From: Bursaphelenchus xylophilus
Lineage: Eukaryota; Nematoda; Chromadorea; Rhabditida; Aphelenchoididae
Reading direction: 5' to 3'
Length of the DNA: 64,000 bases
Assembly (NCBI GenBank): GCA_904066235.2
Contig: CAJFCV020000005.1
Location: 9,729,501-9,793,500 of the forward strand
Shown here: positions 1 to 13,652 of the stretch, piece after piece
How positions within the stretch are numbered: position 1 is the stretch's first letter
Layout: every line of letters starts with the position of its first letter
Notes under the pieces: model-generated
What the model was told of the DNA's origin: nothing
The model's input: the letters and a program-made list of their open reading frames with translations, nothing else
The model's database searches: none
Translations under genes and position numbers: made by a program

Positions 1-1272
1 CTCCCTCAAAACTCCCTTTTCTCCGCAAAAAAGTTTTTTCCAGACGCTTTATTTTCTGCATGACATAAGGTATGCTTATGCATTTTGAAATACCAAAATT
101 GGTAGACCGAAAAACGTTTTGGATTGTAAACATTGCCCAAGGAGTTTATCACGTATACTGTGTCAATATTGAGTGGTATGAGGGTATTATGAGGGGTAAT
201 TCGATTAGAATTGTTTGTGAAAATTGAGGAAGGAACTCTGGAAGTTCATAGGGACCAAAGATGAGGGAGCTGCAGATCGTCCAAAGAGTAAAATAAAGTT
301 ATGAGATTGACGCGGTTAGAAATGGAATTCTTATAAAATTTTGAGGCGAGCTAGAATAGACAAGCAAGATTTCAAAATAACATAGAAGTTTTCACGCGAG
401 AAATCAATTTTTTGAAATTTTTGGCCAAAGAAAGGTTGATCAACGTGATTTTATAATCAATGCAAAAAAATCGTATCTTTTGGCCGCTCAACATTTCTTG
501 CGCTAAGAGTCGACTTCTCGACAATCAAGTAATAAATCATTAGTCAACTAAATTCCAACCCCTTCCTCGACTAGCCAAAAAAATTAATCTATCAATCCCT
601 TCTCCGAATTCGACCACCTTTCCTGACACTCAATGGGGAACTGTTGCAAAAAATGGCGCCACATCCCAAAGTGAGTACCATCTCCAAGAAAAAAGTTCTC
701 TGGCGCCTCATAACACAGGGCTAAGCGGGGTTAAGACCGCGCTGATAAGCGCTGCAAGAACAGGGATGTGTTCCGTTGAAGGTAAACGTTGTGTGTACCC
801 GGAGAATTATGGGGGTCGGCAAGGTGTTAGCAACGAATGATAAGAGGATCAAGCTTGTAGGTTGTTGGTTTTGCAACTCTTTACAGGGAGTTTTGGGGGG
901 TGATGATGGACACTTCACATGGGGTCAAGATTATGCAGGGTAAACATTTAGAGGGTCAACTTTACGAAATGGCAAATAAATAGGAGGAAATGACGTTTGA
1001 TGGGTTAGAAATCAAAGTAGGATGTCTAGAATGTTCAAATCTCTGATTTCCTTCAGATTTTGTATACATTTTCCAAATAGTCAAAGTAAAAAATTTAGCT
1101 CATGCTTAGCATTTAATGAGGCCTGCAGATCAGAGACTTGGTAGAGACGGTGAGGACGAGAGACGTTTTTGTCAATGACCATGCTAAGGTTGTGAAAAAA
1201 ATGAATTTTTTGTAAGCAATATACCAAACTGATCAAGTGTTATCAAATCCATGCCTTTCAAACTCTACCTAA

Positions 1273-1705
1273 AAGGGGAAGTACTCCAAGTGCTACGCTC
1301 AGATTTTGATGAAACTTGGTACACATTTAGAATAATTTTTTCTAAGATATATGCGAGAATCCTAGCTCGCGCTATGCAGAAACAACCGAGATTTTTAGAT
1401 CGAAAGTCGGCGAAAATTTAGGACTTTTTGCCGAATTTCGGCACGCAAAGTTTCATGCCTATTTATACCGTAAAGAATAATGTTTCTACAAAAAATCACA
1501 TTTTTCCGCACAAATCTGCCAAAGTTTTTCTCTCTGACATCTCTCCACATTTAGAGTGCTCTCTCGGCGGCAAAAATCGTTCAATATCTCGGCGGCGCCT
1601 GCAAAGCGTGAGCTAAAACTTTCAGGAATTGATATTTAGCCCATACCCGACGTGTGTGCAAAATTTAAAGAAAATGTGAGCGTCGCACTTGGAGTACTTC
1701 CCCTG
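1273..1705 (+). mobile_element. MITE of the CAAGGGAAGTAC-end family
   Basis: This 433-bp copy starts with AAGGGGAAGTACTCCAAGTG and ends with the inverted CTTGGAGTACTTCCCCTG. The interior matches the 449-bp copies at 13.6, 16.2 and 28.2 kb, including the segments 'ctagctcgcgctatgcagaaac' (shared in part) and 'tttcatgcctatttataccg'. The right flank is TAA; the left end has a C to A change. No transposase frame is present, so it is non-autonomous. Confidence 0.8.
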
Positions 1706-4700
1706 TAAATTGTTTTCTCTACCGTTCGCCTAAAAAAATTGAGCTCTCGATTTAACGGATCGGATAAAAATGACTTTACAAAAAGTTTCTATTATTAAAT
1801 TTCCAGATTCCTCTCTTCCAATTGACCGATCAAATTTTTTTAGCGCGACACTACCCCAAAAAATATAACCAATATTGTTGCCCTTACAGTACTACCTAAA
1901 TTAATATCCACCACAAAAAAATCATGCCATCTGGAGCATTCAATCAAATTCTAATTTTTTCCTCGTCATAAATAAGCCTTGTATTTTTTGTTTGGATTAA
2001 AAACAGGTTGACTCACAAAGTGCAAACAAAAATGGAAGGGCCGTTCTTTTGAGCAATCATGAAACTGTCTAGATGACCACAAATAAATCTTAAAAATAGT
2101 CGGCTTGGTGTTCTTTTGGGTCGTAAAAAACTTGGAAAAAATTTTTACTGACCGAAAACTTCAAAGTTGAAAAACGATCAAAAAGTATCCAAAAAATTTT
2201 TTGTTGCTCATATCTTTTTCAAATTTGCATATTTGGTAGATATAGATGACACATGAATTTCTGAGCGTTTTAGCTTGTAAGTTAAACTTAATTTTTTTTT
2301 CAAAATCAAAAAATCCTAAACTAAAAATTCCGACCCACTCTTCTATCTAAAGCAATATCGCAAAAGGTCCGTGCAAAAATCCAAAATCCAAAAAAATAAA
2401 AACAAAAATTTCTCCCAGGAATGTCGTAAAAATTCGTCTGCCTTTTATACTTTTTACCTTTTCAAAGTTTCACTTTTTGTCTTTTTTAGTCGTAAATTTT
2501 CATAAAACAAAACATGGAATAAATCAGAGCGACAAGTCTTCGGAAGCGTGTCGCAAATCCCTTTGACGACAAATTTAAGGTGACATATTTATGTTGTAAG
2601 GAAGCAAAAAGTGAAAAAGGTAGACCTTTTGTTTTTTCTGTTATATCTGATATTAAGTAAGCCATTGATGTCTATGGGAAACATGCAATAGTTGAGAAAC
2701 TGATGTAAATTGTGGGATTAGACATCAAAATTGTTAGAGAGAGAGGGAATTTGGAAGTGATAGATAAAATATTTGAAAAAATGTAAAAAAATTATTAGTG
2801 TAAAATTGTAAAAAAATGACCTTTTTCCAAGTAAAAAATTTGGATTAACTTTAAATTTACGTTACATGCTCTACATAGGCCTTGGGTCAGATTTTAAAAA
2901 TTCTGGGCGACGCTTTGCGGGCCCAAAAATCAACGAACTTTGTTGAGAGACTATGGAAAATGAGGAGGGACGGTCGTAGAAAGAAATTTTAAAATTTCTT
3001 CAGGCTTCAGAGGATTTTGTGCACACTTCCCCTTCTCCCAGTAGCTATCAATATAATAATTGATCCCCTGCTCGCTGCTCAGCTACCGTCCACTCTGTAA
3101 CGTTGCTTTTTGATTTTGTTTTTTGACTCATCCCTCCCTCGTCTTCTCCCCGCTACAACTCATCCTCATACTCTCACTTTTCACGCCGCAACATTTCCAT
3201 TAACATCCGGTAAAAGCGAACGCCGAACACTCAATTAAGCAAGAATAAAAACGAAAACAAGTCGCGCATAATATGATTTTTGCGGCAGCGCTTTTGCCGC
3301 CTCACTTTTCGGCTCTCCGCCGGACTTACAATAGGGCGACAGCACTTCAGAAATTAAGGAACGGGAAGTTTTGAAAAGCAGAGGTACTGTAACGGGGGGG
3401 GGGAGAAGAGCAAACCAAGAAAGTTCATAGATCGTAAGGAAAATTGGGAAAGATTGAGATAAATTTTAAAGAAAAACGAGATTTTTTTTTTGTTAGAAGA
3501 TGAGTTTCTAAAGTACACTTTTTCTACAGGGTGGCCCAAAAGAATGGAAACAATAATAGTGTTTTCACAGTACTAAATTAAGAAAATCCCACAATTTCCC
3601 TCACCAATATTCCCTTCATTCAACAATACAATAAACCTGTAAGCCCCATGACTTCCTCAATAACCTTTCCTTTTCTTATAATCAAATTCCAATTACCCCG
3701 CCTTTTACCTGCGATGGATAATATTAGACTCATCTAATCTTCCCTTTCTCCCTTGTTCAGAATATTACCGATCACCCACAATTTTACTTTTCATCCCCGG
3801 TTGACCGTAAAAACAGGAGGATTACAAAATGACCGCTCTTTTTTATGCTCCGTTTTAGTCATATCGGGTGTTAGTCGGCAAAAAACAAAACAAAGAAAGG
3901 TTGAAAAATTTGTTTTATTGTGTTGTAAAACAACCTTTTTGGAGGGCAGTTTGGTGCATAAGTGCAAAAGTGTTTGAATGTTTGAGGTTGAAAAAGTGAA
4001 AGGTTCACGAAATTGCTATGTTGTTATATATAATATTTTTTTTTTTGAAAGATTAAGACCCGCTGTAATATACTTAAGATCGCAAGGAAAAAATAAGTGA
4101 CCTATATCAAACTTTTAGCTCAAATCTTGCAAAAACGACAACATTTCAAGTCCTGAATTTGCTGAAAAAAGATGTTGAAAAACTTAAAGTTTTCAGCGCT
4201 TTTCTAGTAGTTGAGATATTGCCAGAAGCATTTTCTCATCACTGTCTACATCTCACGCGTTGTTTTGGCCATAAAGCAAAGAAAATCTCGAAGTATCAAA
4301 GTCCTCTACAAGGTCAACGCACCAAAATCGCGGCTTTATTGGCGTTAAAAATAGGCCTCCCAGTATTTCCAATAAAAATACAGTAACCCAAAAGCTCAAA
4401 CTTCTAAAAAAAGACTTTCTCCCTCAAGAACAAACCTTGATTCGGCACCAGCCATTGCGCCACGTCCTGCGCAGCCATCCAAACATTTTTATTACAACGT
4501 AAATTAGTAGACATAAACTTCGGCAAACTCCCAAATAGATCAGCCAGAAGATATCTTCAAAAAAAAAAGATATCAAAAATTCGTTCGATTCTTCAGCCTT
4601 TTCTTCAAGATTTACTTGTCTATATATCAAGGTGTTTTATTCGTTATGACATCGTTAAAAGCCGGCGACCACACAAAAGTTTGCAAACCCCTCCAAACGC

Positions 4701-5910
4701 TGGGAATTCGGGCGTGTTCCGGATGGGATTTAGAGCCGCAGACCAGACGAATTTCGAATATGCCTCAAGGCAAATTTGATGATTGTCAAGCAAAAGGCAA
4801 TGAAAGACTCAAGGAAAATTTAATTGGTGCCAGTGACGTAAGTTCAAGTTAATTGTAGGCGGAAATATTGGGAAAGCGATAAAAAATTTGCAAAAACAAA
4901 TTTGTTTTTGTCAAGTCGACTGGAAAGGATTGATCAGTAACAGATTAGTATGTGTAAACTTTGATAAGATTGTAGAACATGTGTTTTAGGGGAGAAAAAT
5001 TTTTTGTGGAGTAAATGGTGATATTTTCCGAGATTTTTTTTTGGCTGAGAATTGATTGTTTCGTAATAAAAAAGTTTAGAGAGCAAAATTTTGAATTTCA
5101 CCACAAAAATTTTTTTGGATAAAAAACAAAAAAGTTTTTTTTTTTATAAATACAGTATGCCCGAAAAAAAAGTCTTTATTTACAAAGTTCAGAAACACGT
5201 ATTCAAACATGTTTATAGAGGCGAGTGCATAAGACTCTTTTATGGTTTTGCAAAAAAAAAACAAAACGATTCGGAAAAGATGATTGAGCTTTCAAGGACT
5301 ACACTGCGGACTTATTTTCTGATTTAACAAAAAAATTTTTTTTGAGATTTTTAAAGAAAATTGAGTTTTTGAAAGAAATGAATTTCTGGAAAATCCATTT
5401 TCAGCGATTTTTGCAAGAATTAAAATGAAGAGAAAACTTATTCAAAAAAATTTTTTTTGCATTTTTCAAGTCAAAAATACCGCGTATTTCTGCAAGGTGC
5501 AAGCCAAAAATTCCTGGAATTCATTAGAATTTTTTTACCTACCCTGTAGCAGAAGTAGCGCAAAAAAAAACAAAAAAATTAAAATTTCAAGAAAAATTTT
5601 AAATAATAAATTCATACTGTATCAACCAATCTATGTAATTTCTGATCGTCCACGCCAGCCTGTTTAATGAATCGTGCGTCAATTGATAAAGCCTGATTGC
5701 AATGTTATTGCTACGCTGTCAAAACAAAAGTGAGACGTGGAATGACAGGTTGTGCAATCTTCGAAGATTCCGAGAGGTCATAAAACCTGTCACGGAAAAT
5801 TTAGGGGTACGGCAAGTTGTTATCGTGTTTCGGAATTTGAGAACAATAAGAAGAGGATTTATACTTGCAAAATTTGGAAAAACATGCGATAAACCTCTTA
5901 TAGAAACATC

Positions 5911-6137
5911 GCACGTCAAACTGAGGAGTCCGGTGACCGGAATAGACACTTCGCTATGGGTTTTTTACACTTCGTCTTGATTTCCAGAGAAAGAGAGAAA
6001 AAAATACACGCAAAAGCGTACTCTCTCGCCCCAAAAATTCCCCATTTCTTCCCCGACAAAATGTTTTTTCGCGTCTTTTTTTGGCAAATTGCCAATCCAT
6101 TCACCGGAATGTTTTAGCTTATCTCAGTTTGACGTGC
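5911..6137. repeat. Short inverted repeat, 15-bp arms
   Basis: GCACGTCAAACTGAG at 5,911-5,925 returns exactly as its reverse complement at 6,123-6,137. The 197-bp spacer is open on both strands but has no recognisable coding content. It may be a decayed MITE; no flanking duplication is clear. Confidence 0.45.
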
Positions 6138-9100
6138 ATCGTTTTTATGGCAGGTATGTAGGTAAGATGTCAAAGGTGTATTAAAAATATTTTGAAGCTA
6201 AAATACGGGATTGCATGGCTTTCTAAAATTTTAGTGGCAGGAAAGAGATACAAGATTTTAAAAAAATAAAGAACATAAAAATTAAAGCGTTGTTTTGTGT
6301 TGTAGGCCATGTCTAAACTGCTGGAAAATTGATCTCACGCTTTGAAAGGGCTGCCAAGATAATCGACGATCTTTACAGCTGAAAAAGCAATGAAAGATTG
6401 AGCGAGAGCGTGGTGAAAAAAGAGAGAAGATCAGAGAGAAAAACATGGCTTTAGGCCACACCTTACAAAAAACGGCTAAACGTATGTATACAGCACATAA
6501 TAACCGGCCTTCAGCGTAAAATGCGGGATGTTCAAGAGATTTCTACCATAATGCCTTTGTAAAACCCAAACTTTACAAAACCTATTAATGATAAATATTT
6601 TTGGACCACTTAAAAATCCCAAAACAGATGCTATTATATTAATTCCCACACTCAAATTTATCTCATCAACATACCACAAAAGCCCGCGCCGCCAAACAAA
6701 AATATTTGCATTTTTTACAAAGCCCACAAATTCCTCTCCATAACCGATCGCTATAACGTCATCTTGATCGGTGAAGGTCAAAGGCGATGGGGCTACTAAT
6801 TACAGAGCGCCTCACAGTTGGAGTTACGGAATAATGGGAGTAAATAAACAAATAAATCTGATCTTGGAGACAGGTCGAAAGTCATTGCCGTAGATCGATT
6901 AACGGCTTCGGGATCGGGAGGAATTTCGGAGGGTTTTAGAGGGCATTTGAGACCGTTTAAGGCGATGGATTTTTCTTTGAGGCGGGATGAGTTATGTGGT
7001 AAATGAAAAATGAAAAATTCGAAGAGAGAGTATTCTTGATTTTTTTAGCTTTTCGAAAGAAAAATTCGATTATTAAAGTCCACTTTATTCGCAGTGAAAA
7101 ATTACTGTCTCAGGGCCGAAAATAGTAGCAGTAATTTGGTCGAGGGACGAGGAAAAAACAAACGAAATGACCTTCCGTTATAAATAATTGACTATTTTTG
7201 ACCCGAAAAAATGGAAATCCCGTAAAAATTTGCAATCCATTATTGCACGCCCTTGATCTGTAATCAAATTAGATTCGCAAAATCTAACTGCATCGATCAG
7301 TTAAACACTGAAAATGGCGTACGTCATATCGTATTTTAAAATGGAATTTTTGAGCGTTAGATGGATAGAGTCAAGCAAAATGCAACACCCTAGAGCCTAG
7401 AGGACGGCTTGCTAAAAAAATTTGCAACTAAAGATATTGAAGCGTATTTTACACCTCAGCTTTTACTTCAGCCTCTAAGGCCTTATAAAACGACCTTGTG
7501 AAATCAAAAACATCAGTAAACCCAGTAATGTCCCAATTCGTAACTACCAGCTTATATCTTTGCAAACGCGCTGGGAAATACGACATATTTAGCCCCCGGA
7601 TCTCCGATCTTGACCCCTATACTTCCAAAAAATGCCTTTAAACCCTAAAGCCATCCGACAACATCCCAAACCTCCGCTCAATGAAATGACCCCGTTTATA
7701 ACCGTCCTTCAGAGGCGATCCGTTCCTCATGAAGACGTCGGCTGAACGTTCGTGTTCCGAGAGCGCGGAATCTGTTTGAACGGATCGCTCCACTTCTCGC
7801 CGCCAAATGGATTTGTGTTTTTTTGCGCAACGCGCTGAAATCAGCATAATGGAGGGGCTCTGGGTGACATTGGGGATGTTGCCTTCTCGAGATGATGATG
7901 GAGAATGAGGAAGAGTGACCGAAACCGAATCGTTGGGAAGGGAAAAGAACAAGCGAATGGCTTGATCCTGCTCATGTCGCTGGTGACATTTGAGAAGGGA
8001 AAGTGGATAGACGATAATGGACTGTAAGACGTGTGTGGATAACCGGGAACTTTGGGAACCTGGTTGAACGGGAAAATCAGGGGTTATAAGACAAAAAGCT
8101 TAAGAAATTTCCATGGTCTGCTGTTAATTTTTTTTATTTTTGACAAAAACTGTAAAAAGAAATTTTTCGAATTTTACCCTAGCCATCCTCTCTTTTTTCC
8201 TATCTTCCATGCCCTTAAATCACCCATTTTTGTCGCTCTCCATTACATGTTGCAAACCCGAACATGTCACCCTCAAAATTTATGTAAATTTTCCGCCTTC
8301 TTTTGGCGGCGCGCGGACGAAAGATCGGGCCCTTCCAAATTGGGCATGGCCCGGGTGATTTGTGGGTTTTACGATCTTGTGCGCGAGAAACCCCTCTTAG
8401 ACGGAACAGATGGACAAAGAAAGGGAAAACAAGCTCTCATCATCCTCCTGACATAACTGAGCGACAACACTTGCAACGGGTTGAGTGATGGGGCAGATGA
8501 GAAATTTAAAATTTGAAAAAAATAAGAAATACTTTGATTTTATCAAATTCAGATAGAAGTTTCAGGGTAAAATACGTAATTTTTTATGTGAAAAAAGGTC
8601 CTGCGGGATATCTTGGCAAAAAAACGGAACGGACATAAAAATTTTTAATCGTTAAAGGAGAGCTTTGTTGTAGATAGGTTTATTTTGGCCTAGAATTCAC
8701 CTTTGGCACTTCCAAAATTTCTTGTTGTAGACAGGTTGTGTTGTACAGAGGTTTTCTAGTAATATGACCAGCCGCAAAGGCTTTGCAAATAATTACTCGA
8801 ATTGAGGTTTTGAAGGAAAATATGATATTATTATACCAGTTTGACCATCATGCCAAAGAAAAGAGGATAAGATGCAAAACGTTGAAAGCAGTAAAAAATT
8901 GATTTTAATTTTAAAACTAAGCAAATGACAGTAGGATAGTTAGTAAACCGTTAGTTAAAATCTAAAAAAACGTCAAGAAAAGTATTTTCTATTTTGGTAA
9001 ATTATTCGGATCAAAAAGGTGAAAAATCAAAAAGAACCAAGATTTGGTATCAAAAGGTATTACATAAGGATAAAAAACTGCTGGTATGGAAGAGGTCATC

Positions 9101-9421
9101 GACTTTTTTCATTTTTTTGAGAAACACAGCCGATGAAACCTCTGTACAACGAACCTCCATATAACAAAACTTTTATATAACAAACACAACAATTCCAGAG
9201 TTTTCAAGAGACAGTTTTATGCTAAAATGAGCTTCTGTAAAACAAAACCCTTATATAGCAAATAAATTTTTTGTTTGTCCGCGATTCGTTGTACAAGAGA
9301 TTTGACTGCTTCTCATTTTTATTAAAAAAATCAATTCTGTCTCCTTAGCTAACAAATATATTATTTACATGTGGTTAATAGTAAGCAGTAAGCAAAAAAG
9401 CACCTTTTTTCTCGAACCAAC

Positions 9422-11343
9422 CTGGCAACGAGGGCTATGGAAATCCAACGACGCCACGATGGCCAGCAAAGTCTGCGGTCGCTCCAGAACGCAGTTTCGA
9501 CCAGCCTGAAAAATATTATTGGATCAATTGTTAGCAAAACTTTGCGTAAGAGAGGCTACAGTAAAAAAATCAAAAACAGAAAAACATTTTTTTTCGATTC
9601 AAGTTTATGCAACGATTACCTAAAAAAAGCAATTGAAATGATGCCATCAAAAAAAAAACTAGATCAAGTGAAAACCCCTAAGGGCTATTAGTTTTTTTTC
9701 TTGACCGTCAATGCATCATTGACCAGTCGATGACGATTTATTTACCGGAAAAGGATTTTTAGAAATAAAAAAAAACTTTTTTCGATAAAAAATCAATTTT
9801 AAACATAAAATACGACCTTGATAAGTGCCGTAGGCTTGTAAAGTCCACTAAAAATTTCAAGTTCTCAAAAAACAAGCAAATTACGCCTGCTAAAAAAGAT
9901 TTTTTCGTCCAATTAATTTTCTATTTTTTGACCATCCGCCCCCTTGTTTTCGGCCCAGAAATGGCCAAAGGCCAAGGTCGCTGTGTCCGAAAAATCGCTC
10001 CCTTCATATTTTGGGGGTTTTAAATTTCCGCGATAGACATGAAAATACTTTGTCGGGATCGTATTACACGAAACAGGACATTATTTATATTATACTTGGC
10101 ATGTATAGTATAACATTTTTGAGGTGTTTGGAGGCAATTCTGAAGTGAATAGCGGTGGAGTTATTTTTTAGGGCTATAGAGGGGCGTTTTTCAGTAAGAA
10201 AAATTTTAAAATTTTGATTTTTTTAAAATTTGCATATTCAAATTTTTTGTTGAAAAAGGTGTAATACGATCTGTTGATGTTTAAAGCCATGTTTGTCAAA
10301 AAAACTTATATGAAAATTTTAAATTTTTCAGCAATATTCATATATGCGTCATCAAAAATTTGAATAATTACTAAAAAACCTTACCGATGAATTCAGCAAA
10401 GCCTTGAAGCATGACAAAATCGGCAACCCCAAGCTGTCAGCCGACGAATTCCTCGATTTCTCCAACAAATCGCTGAGTAAAGTGATCCCGTCCTTGTCAA
10501 TAAATCCTTGGACATAACTAAAACTTTCTGTCCTCAACGCAACCGATAACGCCTCAAGTTGTTGCACCACCAACGGGATGGAGTATTTGTCGGGGAAATG
10601 TCGAGACCATTCGGAGATTTGTCTCAACGTCGATTCGAGGGAGAACTCGGCGTTGTGGTTTTGTTTCCGACTCCGCTGCTCCATTATCATCAGCCATTTC
10701 TTCTCCGGCGACTGATTGGAGAGCTCTTTGGCTTTGGTCGGACCGAGATCGAGCTCGTCCTGAAAAGAAATATAGATGTCGTTTAATTAAGTTTACAAGA
10801 ACAGTACTCCAATTGCTATTCAGAGATGTTCATTTTCGCGGCGGAGAGAGCACACAAAACGCGGAGAGTGACCAGGGAAAAAAGACGCTGTTTGGCCATA
10901 TCTCTGCCAGTTTTGTTCGGAAAATAATGATTTTTCTTGTGACGGCGATAGAAATTACGATAGAAATAGGCATGAAACTTTCCGTGGTATAACATAATAA
11001 AATTCGCAATGCCATATCTTTTGCAAAGTTCTGAAGCGCTACCTAGAAGCCTCGCATATGACTTAAAAAAACATTATTCTAAATATGTACCAATTTCATT
11101 GAAATCTAATTTGAATTTCACAAATTTGCGAAAAAATCTTACCAATAAGTCCTGAAACTCGGCATCGAGCTTCGGCCGGTCTGGCAAAGTCCCCGGGTCC
11201 AAGGTCATTAGTCCGGCAATGTTCTCATGCTTCTTGAGGACCAATGAAGGGGGCTCGCTTTTATCCGGCGGCATTTTATGGCTCTTCTCCGAGGAGAGTT
11301 TGTTAAAACAATTCCAGGCTCTGTCAAACAAATCGTCGAGCAT
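9422..11343 (-). CDS. Formin, diaphanous type, N-terminal part only (GBD/FH3)
   Basis: Three minus-strand exons join in frame: 11,343-11,143, 10,759-10,385 and 9,505-9,422 (220 codons, all boundaries phase 0). The start is the ATG at 11,343. Residues from about 54 on match the GTPase-binding/FH3 region of diaphanous-related formins: LPDRPKLDAEFQDLL, then DELDLGP and PEKKWLMI (as in DAAM and FRL), then FSYVQGFIDKDGITLLSDLL, SCFKALLNSS and VLERPQTLLAIVASLDF (as in mDia and nematode CYK-1). In known formins this region binds Rho-GTP and holds the FH1/FH2 actin-nucleating half in check. That half is not found down to position 1, so the gene either has a final intron over 9 kb or is truncated. A decayed MITE sits in intron 1 (about 10,805-11,100). 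The last donor (GTTGGT) is weak. Confidence 0.78.
10805..11100 (-). mobile_element. Decayed MITE in formin intron 1
   Basis: The stretch holds degenerate versions of the family interior: 'gcggcggagagagcac', 'aaaataatgatttttcttgtga', 'gaaattacgatagaaataggcatgaaactt' (shared in pieces) and the edge 'aacattattctaaatatgtaccaa'. The terminal repeats are eroded, so the limits are approximate. Confidence 0.55.
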
Positions 11344-12572
11344 TTTGCAAGTCCAGATTGAGAATTTTGGTTTTACTTGGTGTGTAAATGGAGTATTAAT
11401 ATGTTTTCTGAAAAATGAAAAGTTAATTTTGCAATGTAAATATTAAATCGCGAAAAAATGCTAACGTCAAAAACAGTACTGTAACAAAGTTTATCAGCCG
11501 TAAAAAACGCCTATTAAGACACAAACAACATTTTGAATGCTACAAGACCCTCAAGAGGACAGTCGTTTGCAATGTTCGAAAATGATTCAAGTGGGCATCC
11601 AGTGACCTTACTGAACTTTTTTATTACTTTTTTCCAATTCATTACTGCCTAATACCTAGTTGTCAACGTATTGAAAGAGAGAGAGAGAGAGAAGTAGGAA
11701 ATTGGACGGATTCTACAAAAATGAGATCACAAAATTGAAAAAAAAAAACGTGGAAGGGAAAGAGATCAAGTACTTGAAGAATCTGCAAGGATGTTGTGGT
11801 AAAAAGTTGAGTAAAACTGCCTCAGATATTAATGCAAATGAAAACATTTCGTACTATTATAAAAGGAAGAGTATATGCGACAAGTGCGGTGCTCAGTGTT
11901 TGATGAGACCTGGGGGTACATTTAGAATAATCTTTTGTCGGGCGGATCTCTGAATACGCCGGCTGCCGCTAGAAAGAGAAACCTAAAAATTTCAAGAATT
12001 GTTATGTGGCCCATGCCCTAAGTGTGTGCAAAATTTTATGAAATTTGGAGCGTCGTAATTTGTCGATTTATAAGGCGCTTCGCTTATAAATTCACAAAGA
12101 TATGGCGGCAATTTTTAGGCAAAAATTCCAGAAGATGACCATAGAATACCTCTGTTACCGCCGAAGGTTTGCCATGCACCACTGTAACTCCTTTTCCCTC
12201 TGAATATTTGGTGATGTGTAGAGGTTATCGAACAAAAAAAATGCCAACCAAAACCCTTTAAAAATCGAATCTTCTTCACCACGACACTTGACTGTTGATC
12301 GCCGAAAAAAAGGGGTCTTTGAACGGCTAAGCCTGCGAATGTTTGCGATCCCTTTGAAACATGACGAAATTAATATCTGAATCCAGACAGATCGCTTTCA
12401 TGCCTTTTTGAACCACAATAGAACGATTTTTTCTGGCATGTAAATTCACAAGAGAATTTTTTGAGTAGTCAGAATTAAGACCTCGAATATGAAAATTTTT
12501 AAGTTTCAGAAAATATTTCAATTTATCAGCAAAAGTAAATCCAAAAAGTCGTTAACTTTTTGCATAAATTAA

Positions 12573-12960
12573 CAAGAGAAGCACCTGCGACGCTTAGATT
12601 TTTTTATTTTGTACACACGGGCATAGAGCAAACATCAATTCCTGATAGTTTTCGCTCCCGCTTTGTAGGCGACGCCAATATATTGAATGATCTTTGACGC
12701 TGGCAGAGTACGCTAAACGCGGAGAGCGGTCAAAAAGAAAAACACTTTAGGCCATAACTTTACTAGTTTCGTGCGGAAAAAATAGATTTTTTATCGAAAC
12801 ATCGGCACAGAGTCTCCAATTTTCGTCGACCTTCAATCTAAAAATCTCGGTTGTTTCTGCAAAGCGCGAGCTAGGATTCTCGCATACATCCTAGAAAAAA
12901 TATTCTAAGTTTGCGCCAAGTTTCATCAAAATTTGAGCGTCGCACTTGGGGGTTCCCTTG
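12573..12960 (-). mobile_element. MITE of the CAAGGGAAGTAC-end family, inverted and shortened
   Basis: It begins CAAGAGAAGCACCTGCGACG after a TAA and ends GCACTTGGGGGTTCCCTTG before TAT. The interior is the reverse complement of the 449-bp copies. At 388 bp it is shorter and more diverged. One base of the putative TAA target duplication has changed. Confidence 0.7.
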
Positions 12961-13652
12961 TATAAAATTCTTTTATTTTTTTTTATTTTCAAAAATTTGA
13001 ATATTCAAATCACCAATTAAAAAATTGAAAAAAAATAATTCAGAGTCTTTAGTCCCACACAAGACCTCAAAACTTTGGAACAAGATCAAAATCATGCACT
13101 ATGAGCAATCCCTTCCGGCCCGGCCCAAGTTTCTTTATGAATAATACCGAAAACATTTGAAAGGAGTCGTGACCGGATCAGGAAAAGTTTCCAGACCCCT
13201 TTCACTCCCACCCCAAGGCGTTTTTATCCAAAAGTAAAAGCCCTTTGAATTATATTCAAATCAGAATTTGAATACGATTTTTCGTAATGAGCGAGAAAAC
13301 GAGGAGAGAGATTTTTGTAATAGTAATAATATTCGCTATGGAAAATATTTTTTTTTGATTTTGAATAATCAATTTGAATAGGATTAGGCATATTTATGGA
13401 GCGAGTGCACTTAGAATGAGTCAAAATGAAGTGGGAAAAAAGGGTTGTTGAGGGGAATTTGTCAAAAATGATGCGAATTTATAAAAAATGGCGATTATTT
13501 ATTGAATTTTGGGATGACACATAAGTGCTTACAAAATTTTTTTGGGGGAAAAATGTCGGAAAAAATTTGGGAAGCAATAAAAAAATGTTGAAAGTTGGCC
13601 GAATTAAAATATTTTTTGGTAAATTTTAATTTGCAATATGGTTCTAAATTAA

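Larger units (their letters stand above)
1..9421. other. Gene-poor AT-rich region
   Basis: No convincing complete gene is visible here. Long A/T runs alternate with GC-richer islands of 150-350 bp (about 2,900-3,310, 3,640-3,850, 7,640-8,020 and 8,290-8,470) that have short open frames on both strands and no clear splice-site structure. A MITE lies at 1,273-1,705, a small inverted repeat at 5,911-6,137, and copies of an 'acctctgtacaacgaa'-type repeat at about 8,640-8,760 and 9,130-9,310. One weak coding candidate is the plus-strand stretch from about 4,646 to 4,841, which ends in a consensus donor (GAC|GTAAGT) but matches nothing I know. If the formin at 9.4-11.3 kb is intact, this region must be part of a very long intron of that gene. 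Confidence 0.6.

Noticed and set aside
4616..4852. 78-codon plus-strand frame ending in a consensus donor
   Set aside because: The donor is good, but no downstream acceptor or exon continues it and the peptide matches nothing. Mentioned only as a weak candidate in the region entry.
6476..6781. 101-codon hydrophobic minus-strand frame
   Set aside because: It has no splice sites or neighbouring exons and no family resemblance; long frames of this kind arise by chance in low-complexity AT-rich DNA.
7638..7952. 104-codon minus-strand frame in a GC-richer island below the formin exons
   Set aside because: It does not resemble FH1 or FH2, has no good acceptor or donor, and looks like the other non-coding islands.
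12100..12260. Minus-strand frame with protein-like text (KGVTVVHGKPSAVTEVFYGH)
   Set aside because: It is only about 45 codons, bounded by stops on both sides, with no start and no splice sites.
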